From Bisporella sp. PMI_857 (lineage: Eukaryota; Ascomycota; Leotiomycetes; Helotiales; Helotiaceae): DNA of 64,000 nucleotides. The stretch covers positions 1,240,001 through 1,304,000 of the forward strand of contig JAJSPD010000002.1 in assembly GCA_021307315.1 (NCBI GenBank), read 5' to 3'. The position numbers and the translations under genes were made by a program. The notes beneath the pieces were generated by a model. The model ran no database searches. It saw only the letters and a list, made by a program, of their open reading frames with translations, and was not told the DNA's origin. Shown here piece after piece: positions 22,623 through 34,160 of the stretch (positions within the stretch are counted from its first letter, which is position 1; every line of letters begins with the position of its first letter).

Positions 22623-23711
22623 TCAGGCTTCAGGTTTTATGGTAAAGAGCCGGTCCATAGCCTTTCCCTTGTCCAATGCCCAGCCTCCAGTAACGTCCAA
22701 CTTGTACCTCTGCTTTTTGACCTTCAGCTTGAGGAAGCCCTCTCTCGTATACATTCTCTGTATAGCCTGCACGAAATTGAACGACGCTTGACTTATAGCT
22801 CTGCCAAAGTCTCTAAATGGGCGTGTCATGATATGATTTCGATCATACTCCAAAAGTTTCTCGACCCTTATCTTCTCTGCACGCTCTCTGGCCGCAATCT
22901 GAGCGGAGCTCTCTTGTGCTTCCGCCACAAACAAGCGTTGAGGCAACACGATCTCATCTGGCCTTACAATCAGCTTCCTCGCGGGAAAGAATGGCACGGG
23001 CAACATCTTCCGTAGCTCAACCTCTACTTGTAGACCCGTCGCCTTCGCATTCGGATTCGGCGTGCCCTTCTTAGCATATGGTGACTGCACAAGCTTGGAA
23101 GGTATAGCAGTTATGGACTTCACTATCCGCGCTGGGCTGAATCCTACATATGCACCAAATCCTGCCATGACAACAGCTATACCGCTGTATGCATATGGGA
23201 CCCAAACTGGTAGGCCTTCATTGCCTTGGATGAAGTTGGCTATGTGGACCACACCTGCGTAAGATATACAAAAGGTCGCGGTGCTGTAACAAGCTAGCAT
23301 GAACATTGTATGCGATGGCGCCTGATAAAGTAGGGTCGGATGTGGTTTCGCGGCTAGTGTTGAGATATATGAATTGGGTGTGTAAGGGGCCAATAGGTTG
23401 AGGTTCGGTTTTGCAGAGTTCGTCTTCCCAGGATTTGCTTGGGAAGCTCTAAGAGTTGTGATTGGTTTTGTAGGAGACGGCTTTGCAGCAAGAGGTGTTT
23501 GGGGAGTTTTGGATGATTTCTGGAGCTTTTTTGCCCGCAAATGGCTGGCAGAAGAGAAAGATCGTAAATTTACAGAGTTATTACTGCGTCCAATAAATCG
23601 TATTCCTAGGAATTGGCTTTCAATTGTATTTAGAGAATGCTCGAATGCAGGACCAGGTGGCTTCGCAGAGCATCGCGGCCATATGAGGAGCCCTCTGGAA
23701 AATGCAGCCAT
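22623..23711 (-). CDS. mitochondrial membrane protein, probable TMEM223/Mrx15 family
   Basis: This is a single exon of 362 residues. The first 70 residues are rich in Arg, Ser and Lys with almost no acid (LRSFSSASHLRAKKLQKSS), as in a mitochondrial presequence. Two membrane segments follow near residues 135-160 (MFMLACYSTATFCISY) and 170-190 (YSGIAVVMAGFGAYVGF). A beta-rich segment comes next (LIVRPDEIVLPQRLFV). This order resembles TMEM223 and yeast Mrx15, which help dock mitochondrial ribosomes to the inner membrane or assist respiratory-complex translation. The C-terminal extension (YTREGFLKLKVKKQRYKLDV) is longer than in animal homologues. The family assignment is by pattern only. Mitochondrial location is the safer claim. 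Confidence 0.7.
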   Translation of the reverse strand: MAAFSRGLLIWPRCSAKPPGPAFEHSLNTIESQFLGIRFIGRSNNSVNLRSFSSASHLRAKKLQKSSKTPQTPLAAKPSPTKPITTLRASQANPGKTNSAKPNLNLLAPYTPNSYISTLAAKPHPTLLYQAPSHTMFMLACYSTATFCISYAGVVHIANFIQGNEGLPVWVPYAYSGIAVVMAGFGAYVGFSPARIVKSITAIPSKLVQSPYAKKGTPNPNAKATGLQVEVELRKMLPVPFFPARKLIVRPDEIVLPQRLFVAEAQESSAQIAARERAEKIRVEKLLEYDRNHIMTRPFRDFGRAISQASFNFVQAIQRMYTREGFLKLKVKKQRYKLDVTGGWALDKGKAMDRLFTIKPEA

Positions 23712-23977
23712 CTACAATAAGTTATGATTAACTAAAGTTTCACATAATAGAGTCACGGGAGAATTCAAGCATACCTTAAGAAAAGGAGAGCAACTGCGCT
23801 CCCGAAGTCTCAATTGTCTTGATGTCGGAGCTGCAAAAAATCACCACGGAAAGTCGGGGACCCACTTTCAACATCCCTGTGTCGGAATTATTTGGTACTC
23901 CTCAACATCTTAAGCTCTTGAGCCACCCTCCGCTCCATTCTACACAGGTCAATTAATTGAAGAGAGTACAGTGTCCT
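23712..23977. promoter_or_regulatory. compact divergent promoter of two nuclear genes for mitochondrial proteins
   Basis: Only 266 bp separate the start codons of the TMEM223-like gene (minus) and PDX1 (plus). Both transcription starts must fall inside this segment, so it is a likely bidirectional promoter. Confidence 0.6.
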
Positions 23978-25333
23978 ATGGCCTCTCTTGTCTCAGCCTG
24001 CCGCCTGTCGGCTAGGCTCACGGTCAGGCAATTGCGACAAGATACCGCGACTCGAGGTAAGCTTGTTGAGAGATCCGATGAAGATTATCGCTGATGATGG
24101 ATAGGTTTTCGTACATCCAGCGCCTCACTTGCTGCGCAGAACTTTTCTATGCCAGCTTTATCACCTACTATGACAGAGGGAAATATTGCGAGCTGGAAGG
24201 TCAAGGAAGGAGATTCCTTCATAGCTGGCGATGTTCTACTAGAGATTGAAACCGATAAGGCTTCAATGGATGTGGAGGCTCAGGATGACGGAGTCCTAGC
24301 AAAGATTATCCAGGGTGATGGGTCTAAGGGGATTAAGGTCGGCACAAGAATTGGTGTCATTGCAGAGACTGGTGACGACTTGAGCAGTTTAGAGATCCCA
24401 CCTGAAGAATCAGCTCCATCTCCACCGAAGGAAGAGAAGAAAGCAGAACCTGAGAAGGAGTCAAAGCCAGAGCCGAAGAAGGCCTCTGAGTCTCCGAGCT
24501 CACCATCTACCGAGCAGCCCGCAAAGAAGAAGTCTTCTGGCTCATCAAAGAAGACTGCCTATCCTGCAACACCCGCTGTGGCATCTCTCTTATCTGCCAA
24601 TGGTCTAGATGCATCTGCTCTTGAGAAAATCACTGCTACAGGTCCTCAAGGACGTGTTCTAAAAGGAGACGTCCTGGCATACCTAAAATCCATTTCCTCC
24701 GAGAGTCCTGCGGCCGTAGCAACAAGTTTCGACAAGCGCAGCACACTCCCCGAATTTGTCATACAAGGAGAATATATTCCTCCGGCTAAGAAACCAACAG
24801 CTGCTTCACCCCAACCAAAACAGGTCATTGAAGATCTCGAGGTCGCGGTCCCGATATCATTGAAGGCTGTTGTAGAGGTTCAAAAACGAATCGAGAGCGC
24901 ACTAGGCGTCTTCATGCCACTATCTACCTTCATTGCTCGAGCAACCGATGTCGCGAATGACGGCCTACCCCGTCCAAAATCATACCAGCCAAGTGCTGAC
25001 GAGCTCTTCAACCAAGTCCTTGGTCTCGACAACGTTTCTTCAGTGAAAGGCTTCCGAGGTACCTTCCTACCTCAAGTGTCTGCCCTTCCAACTCCATCAC
25101 TGAGCTCGAAACCTGCTGCGAAGTCAGCAAAGAAGCTCGATATCATCGATCTCCTCTCCGGGAAAGGCGGCTTCCCATCACAGGTTGCTCGCGCCAGACC
25201 TACGCCAGGGTTATCATCAACAGTTAACGTCTTCAGCGTGAAAGTACCTAAGGGCGACGAGAAGACAGCCAAGATCTTCCTTGAGCGGGTCAAGACTGTT
25301 CTTGAGGTCGAGCCAGGACGTCTAGTGCTATGA
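23978..25333 (+). CDS. PDX1: pyruvate dehydrogenase complex protein X (E3-binding protein)
   Basis: Two exons (23978-24056 and 24105-25333) encode 435 residues. Exon 1 supplies a mitochondrial presequence rich in Arg and Ser, which exon 2 completes (GFRTSSASLAAQNFS). A lipoyl domain follows (MPALSPTMTEGNIASW), with the lipoyl-lysine near residue 78 in EIETDKASMDVEAQDDG. Next comes a Pro/Lys/Glu/Ser linker. The peripheral-subunit-binding domain (TPAVASLLSANGLDASAL, then TGPQGRVLKGDVLAYL) docks dihydrolipoamide dehydrogenase. The C-terminal part lacks the HxxxDG acetyltransferase motif of E2, which identifies the protein as the structural component X rather than catalytic E2. The 48-bp intron is canonical. 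The start at 23978 is the only one that adds a presequence in frame. Confidence 0.93.
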
Positions 25334-25958
25334 TATTGATAAAACCATATGTAGTATAGATAGAATTCAATGATACCAAACAAGGAAGTTTCCGCAGCCT
25401 ATTTTTCTTTAGGAAGGTATCATGTATTCTTTTTTTTTTTTTTACTCTTTCAGATTAAAGTATTAATCAGTCTACAAAACCGTCAATAAACTCGATCCAT
25501 GAAGCTATGGAAAGGAGATTTATGAGCATACTGTTTTAAAATTACTCAATGACACATAAGTTCCCCAAGCTGTAGAACTTTTCTTTACCCTCTCAGACTG
25601 TACACTATGCTACCCATTCCCAGAAAATCTACGGCTAGCCAAAAGAATTTGGAGCAAAAACCTACTATCCAAATGTCACCAGTTAAAGGTCTCAACTTGC
25701 ATGGGAAAGATGAAACGGCAAGCACAGATACTTTGAGTCTTCTTACCAAGGTTCCGCCTCTATGGAACACGCTTAAAGAAGCAATGAAATGAGAGTGCCT
25801 CCCTCGCCTAGGTACACAAAAAAGAATCTCTGCATTCAGAGAAAGCGGGCATTGCTCCGGAGATTATGATTCCATTGGTCTTCATTTTTTGGACTGGAAA
25901 GCGCGCGAGTGGTACAGCATCAACGCCTCGTTTCGAAGCTGTACGTCGATTTCGACGT

Positions 25959-25982
25959 CCATGTCCATGTCCATGTCCATGT
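25959..25982. repeat. CCATGT hexanucleotide microsatellite, four copies
   Basis: Four perfect consecutive CCATGT units lie in noncoding sequence, flanked by CGTCGAT-like copies that look like diverged units. Confidence 0.8.
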
Positions 25983-26417
25983 CGATCCTATTCTTTGAGA
26001 TAGGAGTCTGGTTTGCAAGGCCGCAAGCCAGGTCTCACAACATACCGATTACCTTTTTACTTTTTGCCCCTTGGCTCCCGAGGGCCAAAAAAAAAAAAAA
26101 CAGCCCATCTCGGCCTCGTATTCAGTTGATCAAAGGTCACCTGGGGTCATATGTACCAGGGGGAGGGGGGGACGGGCCGTCAAAAAAATTTGCTTTTAAA
26201 GGGAGATATATGCAGACAAAGAGCTGGAGGAGATTTCAAGGATCACCGCCTCACCAAAAAAAGTTTACACCGCGCGCGAACTTTATCTTAGTGGGTTATG
26301 GCATAACATGTAATGTATGTACATGCGCGTCCACGCGTCGTGGCCACACTTCTGCACTGTTGGATACGCCCGGGACACCGCAATTTCCCTCCCTTCTATA
26401 CCGCTTTTCTTTTTTTT

Positions 26418-26442
26418 GTGTGTGTGTGTGTGTGTGTGTGTG
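26418..26442. repeat. GT dinucleotide microsatellite
   Basis: About twelve GT units follow a T-rich tract and run into a short GC-alternating segment. The stretch is purely alternating purine-pyrimidine, so it could adopt Z-DNA, though that is only a general property of such tracts. Confidence 0.85.
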
Positions 26443-26724
26443 CGCGTGCGCGCAGAAAAAAAAACCCTTTCCCCTTGCGATATGATTCGATGCCGAAGGA
26501 GAGGAAGCGAAAGAGGCCAGGGGCGGGGGGGAGGAGAAACGGGCGAAACAAACGGTCGCCGATCCCATATCTACAAACGGGTGAGCCCGGCCGAAGTAAA
26601 GGGAAGGGGGCCAGCCCGTGTCAAAATGCAGATTCACCAGTTGTCGCGACGCAAATCGGGTCAGCAGATGGGAATCTGCATCGACTTCTATATGCAGCAA
26701 AAATCAAGGCCTATGAGGGTACAA

Positions 26725-26761
26725 CGTACCGCACCGCACCGCACCGCACCGCACCGTACCG
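26725..26761. repeat. CACCG/TACCG pentanucleotide microsatellite
   Basis: Five consecutive CACCG-type units are bounded on each side by a TACCG unit, about 37 bp in all. A related pentamer array lies 2.8 kb away on the far side of the aminotransferase gene. Confidence 0.8.
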
Positions 26762-27243
26762 ATATGCAAGCCTGATCCGGCCCCCATTGAGACGGTGTAT
26801 GAGTCTTGGCGTGGGATATGTCTGGGGTCGAGTACCTAGGTTTGCTGGTGGATTGTTGGGGGCGAGGTGTTGCAGGTGATGGAGGGAGACAGTGAGGTGG
26901 GATTGGAGTTGCTAGCTGCAGGCTGCAACAGAAGAGTGGCACGGAGCAGGCTTCCGGTCGCTGATGGCTAGGGTTGCAGTTATGCGAGCAATAAAGGGGT
27001 TTGTTTTGATGTAAGCAATTCAAAGAATCTAACTCATGCAGACGTGTTGGAGAGATTGCGGGTGCCATATTGCATTGCTCTCTAAACAAAAGGTCTATTT
27101 AGCAAGGCGGTGCATTTGTGCCTTTGAAGGTCTATTTTCAAGTGACAGGTTTTCCAAGTGTGATGATATAACTCCCTCTCGTTTTTCGCAAAAGAATATA
27201 TATATAGCCTAAGAAGAAAATTCTTGAAATACAGCTTAAGAAG

Positions 27244-28778
27244 TTAAAGGCTGCAATGACTCTGGAAAACCTGAGTGACCACTTCAGTGAGTGTCTTGAC
27301 CACACGATCGATATCTGCTTCCGTGACAATAAACGCCGGAGCAATGAGCACATGATCACCTTTGTCGCCATCAACAGTTCCCGTTCCTGGATAAATCGTC
27401 ATGTTGTATGGCGAAGATATGCCAAGTTCGTGGATCATTTGCGCAACTTGTAGCTTCGGCTCGAATGGCTCCTTGGTGGCTTTGTCCTTGACAAACTCCA
27501 AGCCCCAGAAAAGGCCCCTGCCACGTATATCGCCGACGTTCGGATGATCTCCTAGAGCTGCTTTGAGACGCCTCTCGAGATATGCTCCCTGCTTCTTTAC
27601 ATTTTTCAAAAGTCCGTCCTCTCTCAAGATCTTCTGCACCTCGAGCGCGGCAGCAGCTTGAACAGGCATTCCTTGGTAAGTGTGACCATGCATAAAGGCC
27701 CCAGTGCCGTTCATGAGGGCCTGGACAACCTTATGCGAGATTAGAACAGCTGCGATGGGCTGGTATCCACCACTTAGGCCTTTTCCAACCGCTTGTATGT
27801 CTGGAATAACGCCTTCCTGTTGCCATGCGTGTAGGGTACCAGTGCGGCCCATGCCGCACATTATTTCGTCAAGAATGAATAGTGCACCATGCTTATGGCA
27901 AACGTCTTGCATAGCTTGCAAGTACCCAGGAACAGCGGTGACACAACCTAATGCCGCACCCACGATCGGCTCCGCAATGAACCCTATCACGGTATTCGGC
28001 CCTAACTCTTGGAACTTCTTTTCAAGCTCATCTGCTTTGCGTGCAACGAAAGAAGCGTCGGATTCACCTTCTTTGCGCTGCCGGTAAGCGTTACAGGCTG
28101 GAATTTGGTGGGCCTTGTCCATAAGAAACGGTAAATAAGGAGCTTTACGCGCGACATGCCCCGATATACCCAACGCACCTATGGTACTGCCATGATAAGA
28201 ACCTTCCCGAGTGATGAAGTTAACACGGCGTGTGTTCCTGTCACCCTCATAAAAAAACTGCCTGGCAAGCTTGATAGCAGCTTCCATTGCTTCCGAACCT
28301 AAAACTATTAACCATGATCAACTTGCAGTGCTTTAATTCACTAACCTGAGCCAGTCAAATAGGCCCTCGACATCATATTCTCCGTTCCATCAATAAGCTC
28401 TTTGCAAAGGTCATCCACAACCTTGTTTCTCCAGAACGCTGAAGCAAGGTATGGCGTCCCCGTCTTCATCTGCCTGCACACGGCTTCTATGACTCTCTCA
28501 TTTCCATGGCCCAGACAGGAGACAGCGGCGCCACATGAAGCATCAAAGACAACCCGCCCATCACTAGTGTACAAATAATTACCATTCCCTCCAACAACAA
28601 CTGGATACTCCTTATGAAGATGCCGGTCTAGGAGGAAGACAGAGCGCCTCCGGTCGTTCTTGTCAAGTTTCTGACCGGGCTGGGCTTCCCGGGTGATGAG
28701 AACGGAAGCACTGCAACTTGACGCGGGCACAGTCCATGGGTCTTGAACAACCACTTCCGTGATTGCAGAAGGTGACAT
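27244..28778 (-). CDS. class III (omega-type) PLP-dependent aminotransferase
   Basis: Two exons (28346-28778 and 27244-28298) with a 47-bp intron encode 495 residues. Exon 1 carries the N-terminal substrate/PLP region (GNYLYTSDGRVVFDASCG). The phosphate-binding turn straddles the splice site (YLTGSG then SEAMEAAIKLARQF). REGSYHGST is the ring-stacking motif. LFILDEIMCGMGRTG contains the PLP-N1-binding Asp near residue 288. AVGKGLSGGYQPIAA carries the Schiff-base lysine near residue 317. THGHTYQGMP-like sequence (HGHTYQGMPVQAAAA) follows. All catalytic landmarks are intact. Family members use omega-amino acids, 4-aminobutyrate or related amines, and the true donor here cannot be read from sequence. 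No targeting signal is obvious. Confidence 0.9.
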
Positions 28779-29057
28779 AGTAGGAGAAGTAAAGAATATT
28801 TGGAAGAGGGTGAGCCAAGAAGTTACTCAAAGAACAGAACAAAGCGTGGAAGAAGTCTTTTCGAGAGAAATATGAGCATTGATATATGACATGAAGTGTA
28901 CCAAGAATTCCCCGCAATCTGCAATAAGAAAGGCAGGTCACAGCTTTGTGTTTTGAAGGATGGCGCACCGGAAGAGGAGAAACCAAGGGGATATATGAGA
29001 GGGAATAATTAACGGCTGCTGGCAGACGGGTGACAATGTCTAGAGCAAGATTTCGAG

Positions 29058-29105
29058 GCTCGCTCGCTTGTTTGCTTGCTTGCTTGCTCGCCTCGCTCGC
29101 TCGCT
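29058..29105. repeat. GCTT/GCTC tetranucleotide repeat
   Basis: The tract alternates GCTCGCTTG-type tetramers, imperfect but continuous for about 48 bp, upstream of the aminotransferase gene start. Confidence 0.75.
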
Positions 29106-29400
29106 GGTTCCCACAACACTGACCAGACCGAGATAAGCATGTCGGATGTCATAATGGACAACATCGGAATTCCTACGGCATATGGATCCCTAGGTGGGGA
29201 CCGTAGTTTGGAGGAGGGGCGTTTATGACCAAGGTTTGACCAAGGTTCGAGTAAGGTACATTTGCGTCTAGTGGTGGGTTCGGCAGGATCAAGGAAAAGC
29301 ATGACTTGGGTCGGGAGGCGGATTAGGGAAAGGGTGGTTATCACTTCTTTGCTTTTCTTTACTTTTCATGTTTTGTTTGTTTTGGGCGGGCGGGCGTTGG

Positions 29401-29472
29401 TGATGGTGGTGGTGGAGGTGGTGGCGGTGGTGATGATGATATGATGATGATGATGATGATAATAATAATAAT
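29401..29472. repeat. TGG/TGA/TAA trinucleotide compound repeat
   Basis: A TGG-rich segment passes into seven or more TGA units and ends in TAA units, about 70 bp in all. It produces artefactual open frames on both strands (poly-His, poly-Ile and poly-Pro). Confidence 0.8.
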
Positions 29473-29552
29473 GGAAGTAGTGGAGGAGATGAGTTGTAGT
29501 GTAGTGTAGTGGCCATTACGATCACCACGGTCACAACATGCCCGTATCAAAT

Positions 29553-29595
29553 CGTACCCGTACCGTACCGTACTGCACTGCACTGCACTGCACTG
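29553..29595. repeat. GTACC then CACTG pentanucleotide repeats
   Basis: Three GTACC-type units run directly into about four CACTG units. The GTACC part is shared with the array at 26725-26761, suggesting the same pentamer expanded on both sides of the aminotransferase gene. Confidence 0.75.
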
Positions 29596-29733
29596 TGTGA
29601 AAGTCAGGGTCAAGAATGCAGTTACAGGTTGCAGTTGCAGGGTCCAATGAAGTTCCCCGCGACGGCGACGCCGCTAAACTTGTCGGGGCCTCTAGTTTGG
29701 AATTGTCGCTTGCGGGATTCTATTACATCCCTT

Positions 29734-29799
29734 AACCTATAGTAACCTACAGTAACCTACAGTACCCTACAGTACAGTAACCCCCCCCCCCCCCCCCCC
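29734..29799. repeat. ten-base AACCTACAGT repeats ending in a C19 run
   Basis: Four diverging copies of a ten-base unit (AACCTACAGT-like) are followed by a run of 19 cytosines at 29781-29799. A telomere-like CCCTAACCCT decamer lies just after, at 29807-29816. Confidence 0.75.
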
Positions 29800-32700
29800 T
29801 GCCTGACCCTAACCCTGAGAGCCCCTAGCCTATCGGTACTTGCTTCCAGCACTGCCCTGCACTGCAATGCACATAAACACTCAACTCGCTTCCTGAATAA
29901 AGAAATAATAATAATACATCTACTCAAATCCAGCAAATCATTAGCCGCAGCATGCATCATTCTACTCGCAGTTGCTTCCGCCACTTCCTCTCTATCTCCC
30001 CATGATTTTACCAAACGGAGCCTCCTCCGCATTCATGGCACAGAGGCGCTCGGAAGGACTGTGGATAGTCCTTGTTAGAACTTGAGAACTCGAGTCAGAT
30101 CAGCCATCTAGACCCATCCTCCAGACCCGTCTACTATATTTGCCCATGGCCATTCATTCCCCGGTGTGCTGTACTTACAGCTAGCGCTCCGTCCCCATGG
30201 TGAGTTGCTGTTCGTGGTATATTTTCCATACCGAGGCTTAGACACAATCCGCATTATCTAGCCAGATAATTCGGACAGTTCAGCCAATACCACTCACTCA
30301 CCGACTCACGGATGATCCGGCTGATCAAATTCAGATCTGCTTGGCCATCACATCCCATCACGATATCAAGGTCACACCTATGATATGGGCAGATACCCTT
30401 GGCTAAGTTCTGCGGATATAGCCATTTCAGTCTCTTTCCTCGACCAAGCCCTTGATATCGCTGGCCTCAAGTTTCTCCGAGAAACTCCTGCTTTCATCCG
30501 TCCCAGAGCATGTACCCAAGACCCCCCCTTACCGTCACGGCTCGTAATGGCGTGTTGTTGGCCCTGTTCACCGCTGCGTTCACCGTCATATACCGCTCAT
30601 GAGACCATCCGGCTCTCGATCCTCATTTACCCGGAAGCTAAAATAAAAATAAAAATAAAAAAAAGACAAAGGAGCTGCGAAATGGAAACCATGACATGTA
30701 CATTTTAAGTACCCACTTGCCGAAAAGTCTACTTGTTGTGTCTCCCGACTCGGCCTTCACCTTTTAACCCTCAGACCTTTTGGAGAGGCGTAGGCGAGAG
30801 AGTGTGTGAGCAAGAAATACAAAGCGATACGTTCGGAAACGTCACGCAGGGGAGAATATGATCGGTCAGCTTTCACTTCACTAAATATGCTTGTTTCCAC
30901 GCCTCAACGGTCTCTCGGGTCAAAATTGATATTAGCCGTGGGTGTGGCGATGGCTCTACTAATTTAATTGGCTCCTTATACATTACCCATTAAGAACCCT
31001 CGCAGATTTTGGGTGCATTGTCCATGCACCTACACAGCAGAAACCATAAGTTGATACAAAATTGGAGCCGATTATGAGCGCAACAAGTAAACCTTACAGA
31101 ATACTTCTTCGAGGCGCCATAAAGGGAAGGACGCATTCGTATGAAAACCGCCCACGAGACTGAGCTTTTGAACAACCCAGTGCACTGATCCGGCAGGTAT
31201 CAGAACCGGATATGGCACAGTTGACAGCTGCTCACATGTACACGGCTTCCTGCTTGTCTGACCAGTTCGTGCGAGGCGCTCTTTACGGAACATACTCTCC
31301 TGTATTGACTATCGGAGACTCGTTGACGAATGCTCATTCGGGGCGAACGGCACACAATCATCTGGAACATTGACGGCCAGTATAACGTCTCACACATATC
31401 CGGTCTCATCGGCGCTCAGAATGTCATCGAGATCTAGTCTGCATTTATCTCGGTTTACAATATAAACTTCAAATGCAATGCCAGCACTTTACAATTTTGT
31501 TATCATTTCATTGTGGCTCTCACCACGCGACCAGCCACAGCTCGCACACGCAAAACCATTTGCTATGGGCAACACCGAGCCCAGCACGTGAGATGCAATC
31601 ATGCTAGTCTCTCCCGCCCCCAGCTAGCCGAGTCCCTGCATGATATATTCACATCCATTCTTTGTGTTCAGTGTTTCCTATTCCGGTTGCAGAAAAGCGT
31701 ATTCTGAACCATTTTGACTTTGGAAGGAGGCGCTTTACGTACTCGTCCGCCAGGAACTCCGAGGTTCGGCTCATCTCAGCTTTCCCATCTTGTGTCTCGG
31801 GATGCCGAAATCAAATGTGAGCACGGGCCGGCTCTAGTCCCTTGAAATGACCCTGGTCGGTTCCAGTTGCGCGGGTTCTTTAATACCCAACAGATTGGTA
31901 CATTGCAGTACCAGTTAGCGAAATCATATTTCTTTTTCATGGTTTTTAGTTCGCCCTTCCATTTCCTGTTTTCTTTTGATTCTGGGCATGGCAATGTAAT
32001 GACATCGTGCTAGCAACATGGAAAGCAGTGTGGCTCTTTCGCACCTTGAAACTTTGCAAGTGATAAAGTACTCTTTATAGGTCATGACAATCTTCATTGG
32101 TAGTCCAGGAAACTCACAGGCCCGCATATGCTCTAGAGTATCCTCGTAAAATATGCTCATTGATGGCTAGACCTGTACTTGCCCCCTTCAGTCAAGCTGT
32201 ACTTGAAAGATTAAATAATCTTGATTCGGTGTTGGGGACTGTTAGCCTGCTTATATCGGCCTTTAAATTCACAACACATTCTCTGACTACGAGCGGGGAT
32301 CGAGGCGACTTTCATGTAAGCGAGCTTGCAAGCTCACATCCAGAGACGATCTAGTTGGTAGATCTGCTTGCTGATATCACATTCAAAGTCAAAATCGGCA
32401 CGTGCCAAAATGCGCGAGGAGCATACAATACGTACTTGCCAGACTTTACCAATCGGCGGAACCATTAAAGAACTGGCAGGGACAAGGTTCACTGATTTGA
32501 TTTCTTGCAGTGAACTTTCGTCCAAGTTGTTCCTCGTGATCCATGGTCGTAATAAATGTATCGCATCTATTCTGTACGTTTAGTCAACATTTTAGTGTAC
32601 GCATTCTTGGCTAGCGGAATTTTCATTGATCGGGTCGGCGAACTGCAAGGCATAAGACATACATCGGATCCGCCCCATTTGAATGGATGTAAGAAGACCC

Positions 32701-34138
32701 CAACACATTTCACAACATGGGTGGTGGTTTTTGTGGCACTGCAGTTGATGATATCAACCTTGTCCTGAGCAAGTTACGTATCTGCCCTCTTCTCCTTTCT
32801 GACATCTCTTTTTAGAGAAAGTGCTCCTAGATTGGGATGGACAAATTTCTTTGGTGATATTCAATATATGCAGTTCGGCAGTTTCCTCAAGGGTTCCCGC
32901 AGCTCTGATCCTATTCACATGCTAAAATTCGTAATACGAACTCCAATAACAGAGTATTGCATATTTATAGTTGAAGCAAAGCTTACTGCTTTGTTCCTAT
33001 GGCTCTGATACAACCCTGAACACTAAATGGATCCCTTCATAACTTGAAGAATTCTCTTTGTATAAAGGCACATTTTCATATGTTGGCTTCGCATACAATG
33101 ATATGAGGTGACAATATTGCTGGGGGAAATTGTTGAGGTTTTAAAATATCAGGCATTTGACTGCTACAGGGGGATACTATCACGTAGCACACACTGCCTG
33201 AGAGGGAAGTGTTTCGATGATGGTGTTTGCAGAGCATGTAAGGTCTCTCACGATGTGCTGCATGAAGCTCACGCTCGCATAAATATATTGTCGTCGCTCT
33301 TGTTGGTTGACTTCTGAAGCCGATAATATCCCACTGTCACTAGAAGCGGTCTTCGTGTTGCTGCTGAAGCCAACCTCGGTGAAAATGTACTCTTTAACAA
33401 ATTAAGTATAGATGGCATAAAATCTTGGGTAACAACAACCCTCGCATCAACAACTTTTGAAGCTGTCATTTTTCGCGCTTTACATGTATAGGAAAGAATC
33501 ATGCGTAAGACAGCCTTCGCAGCATCCGCTGCCTTGAATTATCTGTGTGTAAACGCTGCACGTGAGATTACGGACTCAGTCACAATTTCAACAATGTTTC
33601 CTTCAGTGCCAATCTCTCCTCCTGCTGCCAGAACTTTATAGAAAGAAGGGAACCCGTACCATTTGCCTTCGCATCGTGAGCGACCACCTAATAAAGGCAA
33701 GAGCGCGTGGTGAAGCTCAATTCAACGTTGACCGTTGGAGCAAGCAATACCATCTAGCAAGCAAAAAAACCCCCCTTGCGACCAGCCAGCTGGAAAATCT
33801 ATAAATGCCTTCAACACCTGCTGGATCCCCCCTCCTCAGACGCATCTCCAACCGTTTCGCTCTATTTAGCAAAACGCTCGTGCATGCTTGCAACCAATCA
33901 ACCAACCAGCCAAACCGGCTCCTGCTCGTGATAGATTTCCTCTTAGGATGATCTGCACGAAAGATGGGATGAGAGGGTAGGCTTCTCCACCGGGTAAATG
34001 AAAGCGGCTTGGGGGGGGGGATAATTGCGATATTTTGACAACGGCCACCTAGCAGACAACGAAATTCGAACTTGCATTGCAGGCTCGTCTTTTGGCGACC
34101 CGACATGTGGGAGCTCTTGCTCTGGTATGGTTCAGGGT

Positions 34139-34160
34139 AGAGAGAGAGAGAGAGAGAGAG
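34139..34160. repeat. AG dinucleotide microsatellite
   Basis: This is an uninterrupted run of eleven AG units in the gene desert. A G10 run lies about 120 bp to the left. Confidence 0.8.

Larger units (their letters stand above)
25334..27243. other. intergenic with microsatellites, no firm gene
   Basis: These 1.9 kb lie between two convergent genes. They hold a T14 run near 25430, four CCATGT units, an A14 run near 26087, a GT dinucleotide run and CACCG pentamers. Overlapping open frames on both strands at 26296-26879 come from the GT repeat and lack family features. A 61-codon plus frame at 25607-25792 is discussed in the findings. Confidence 0.5.

Noticed and set aside
26296..26879. Overlapping open frames on both strands around the GT repeat, encoding Cys/Val or His/Thr runs
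   Set aside because: The runs are translations of the GT dinucleotide microsatellite, and nothing around them resembles a protein family.
29289..29613. Minus-strand frames with poly-His, poly-Ile and poly-Pro runs
   Set aside because: They are products of the TGG/TGA/TAA compound microsatellite, with no conserved flanks.
34062..34110. Possible tRNA-like sequence (ATTCGAAC and flanks) in the gene desert
   Set aside because: I could not form an acceptor stem or an anticodon arm at the right spacing around it.
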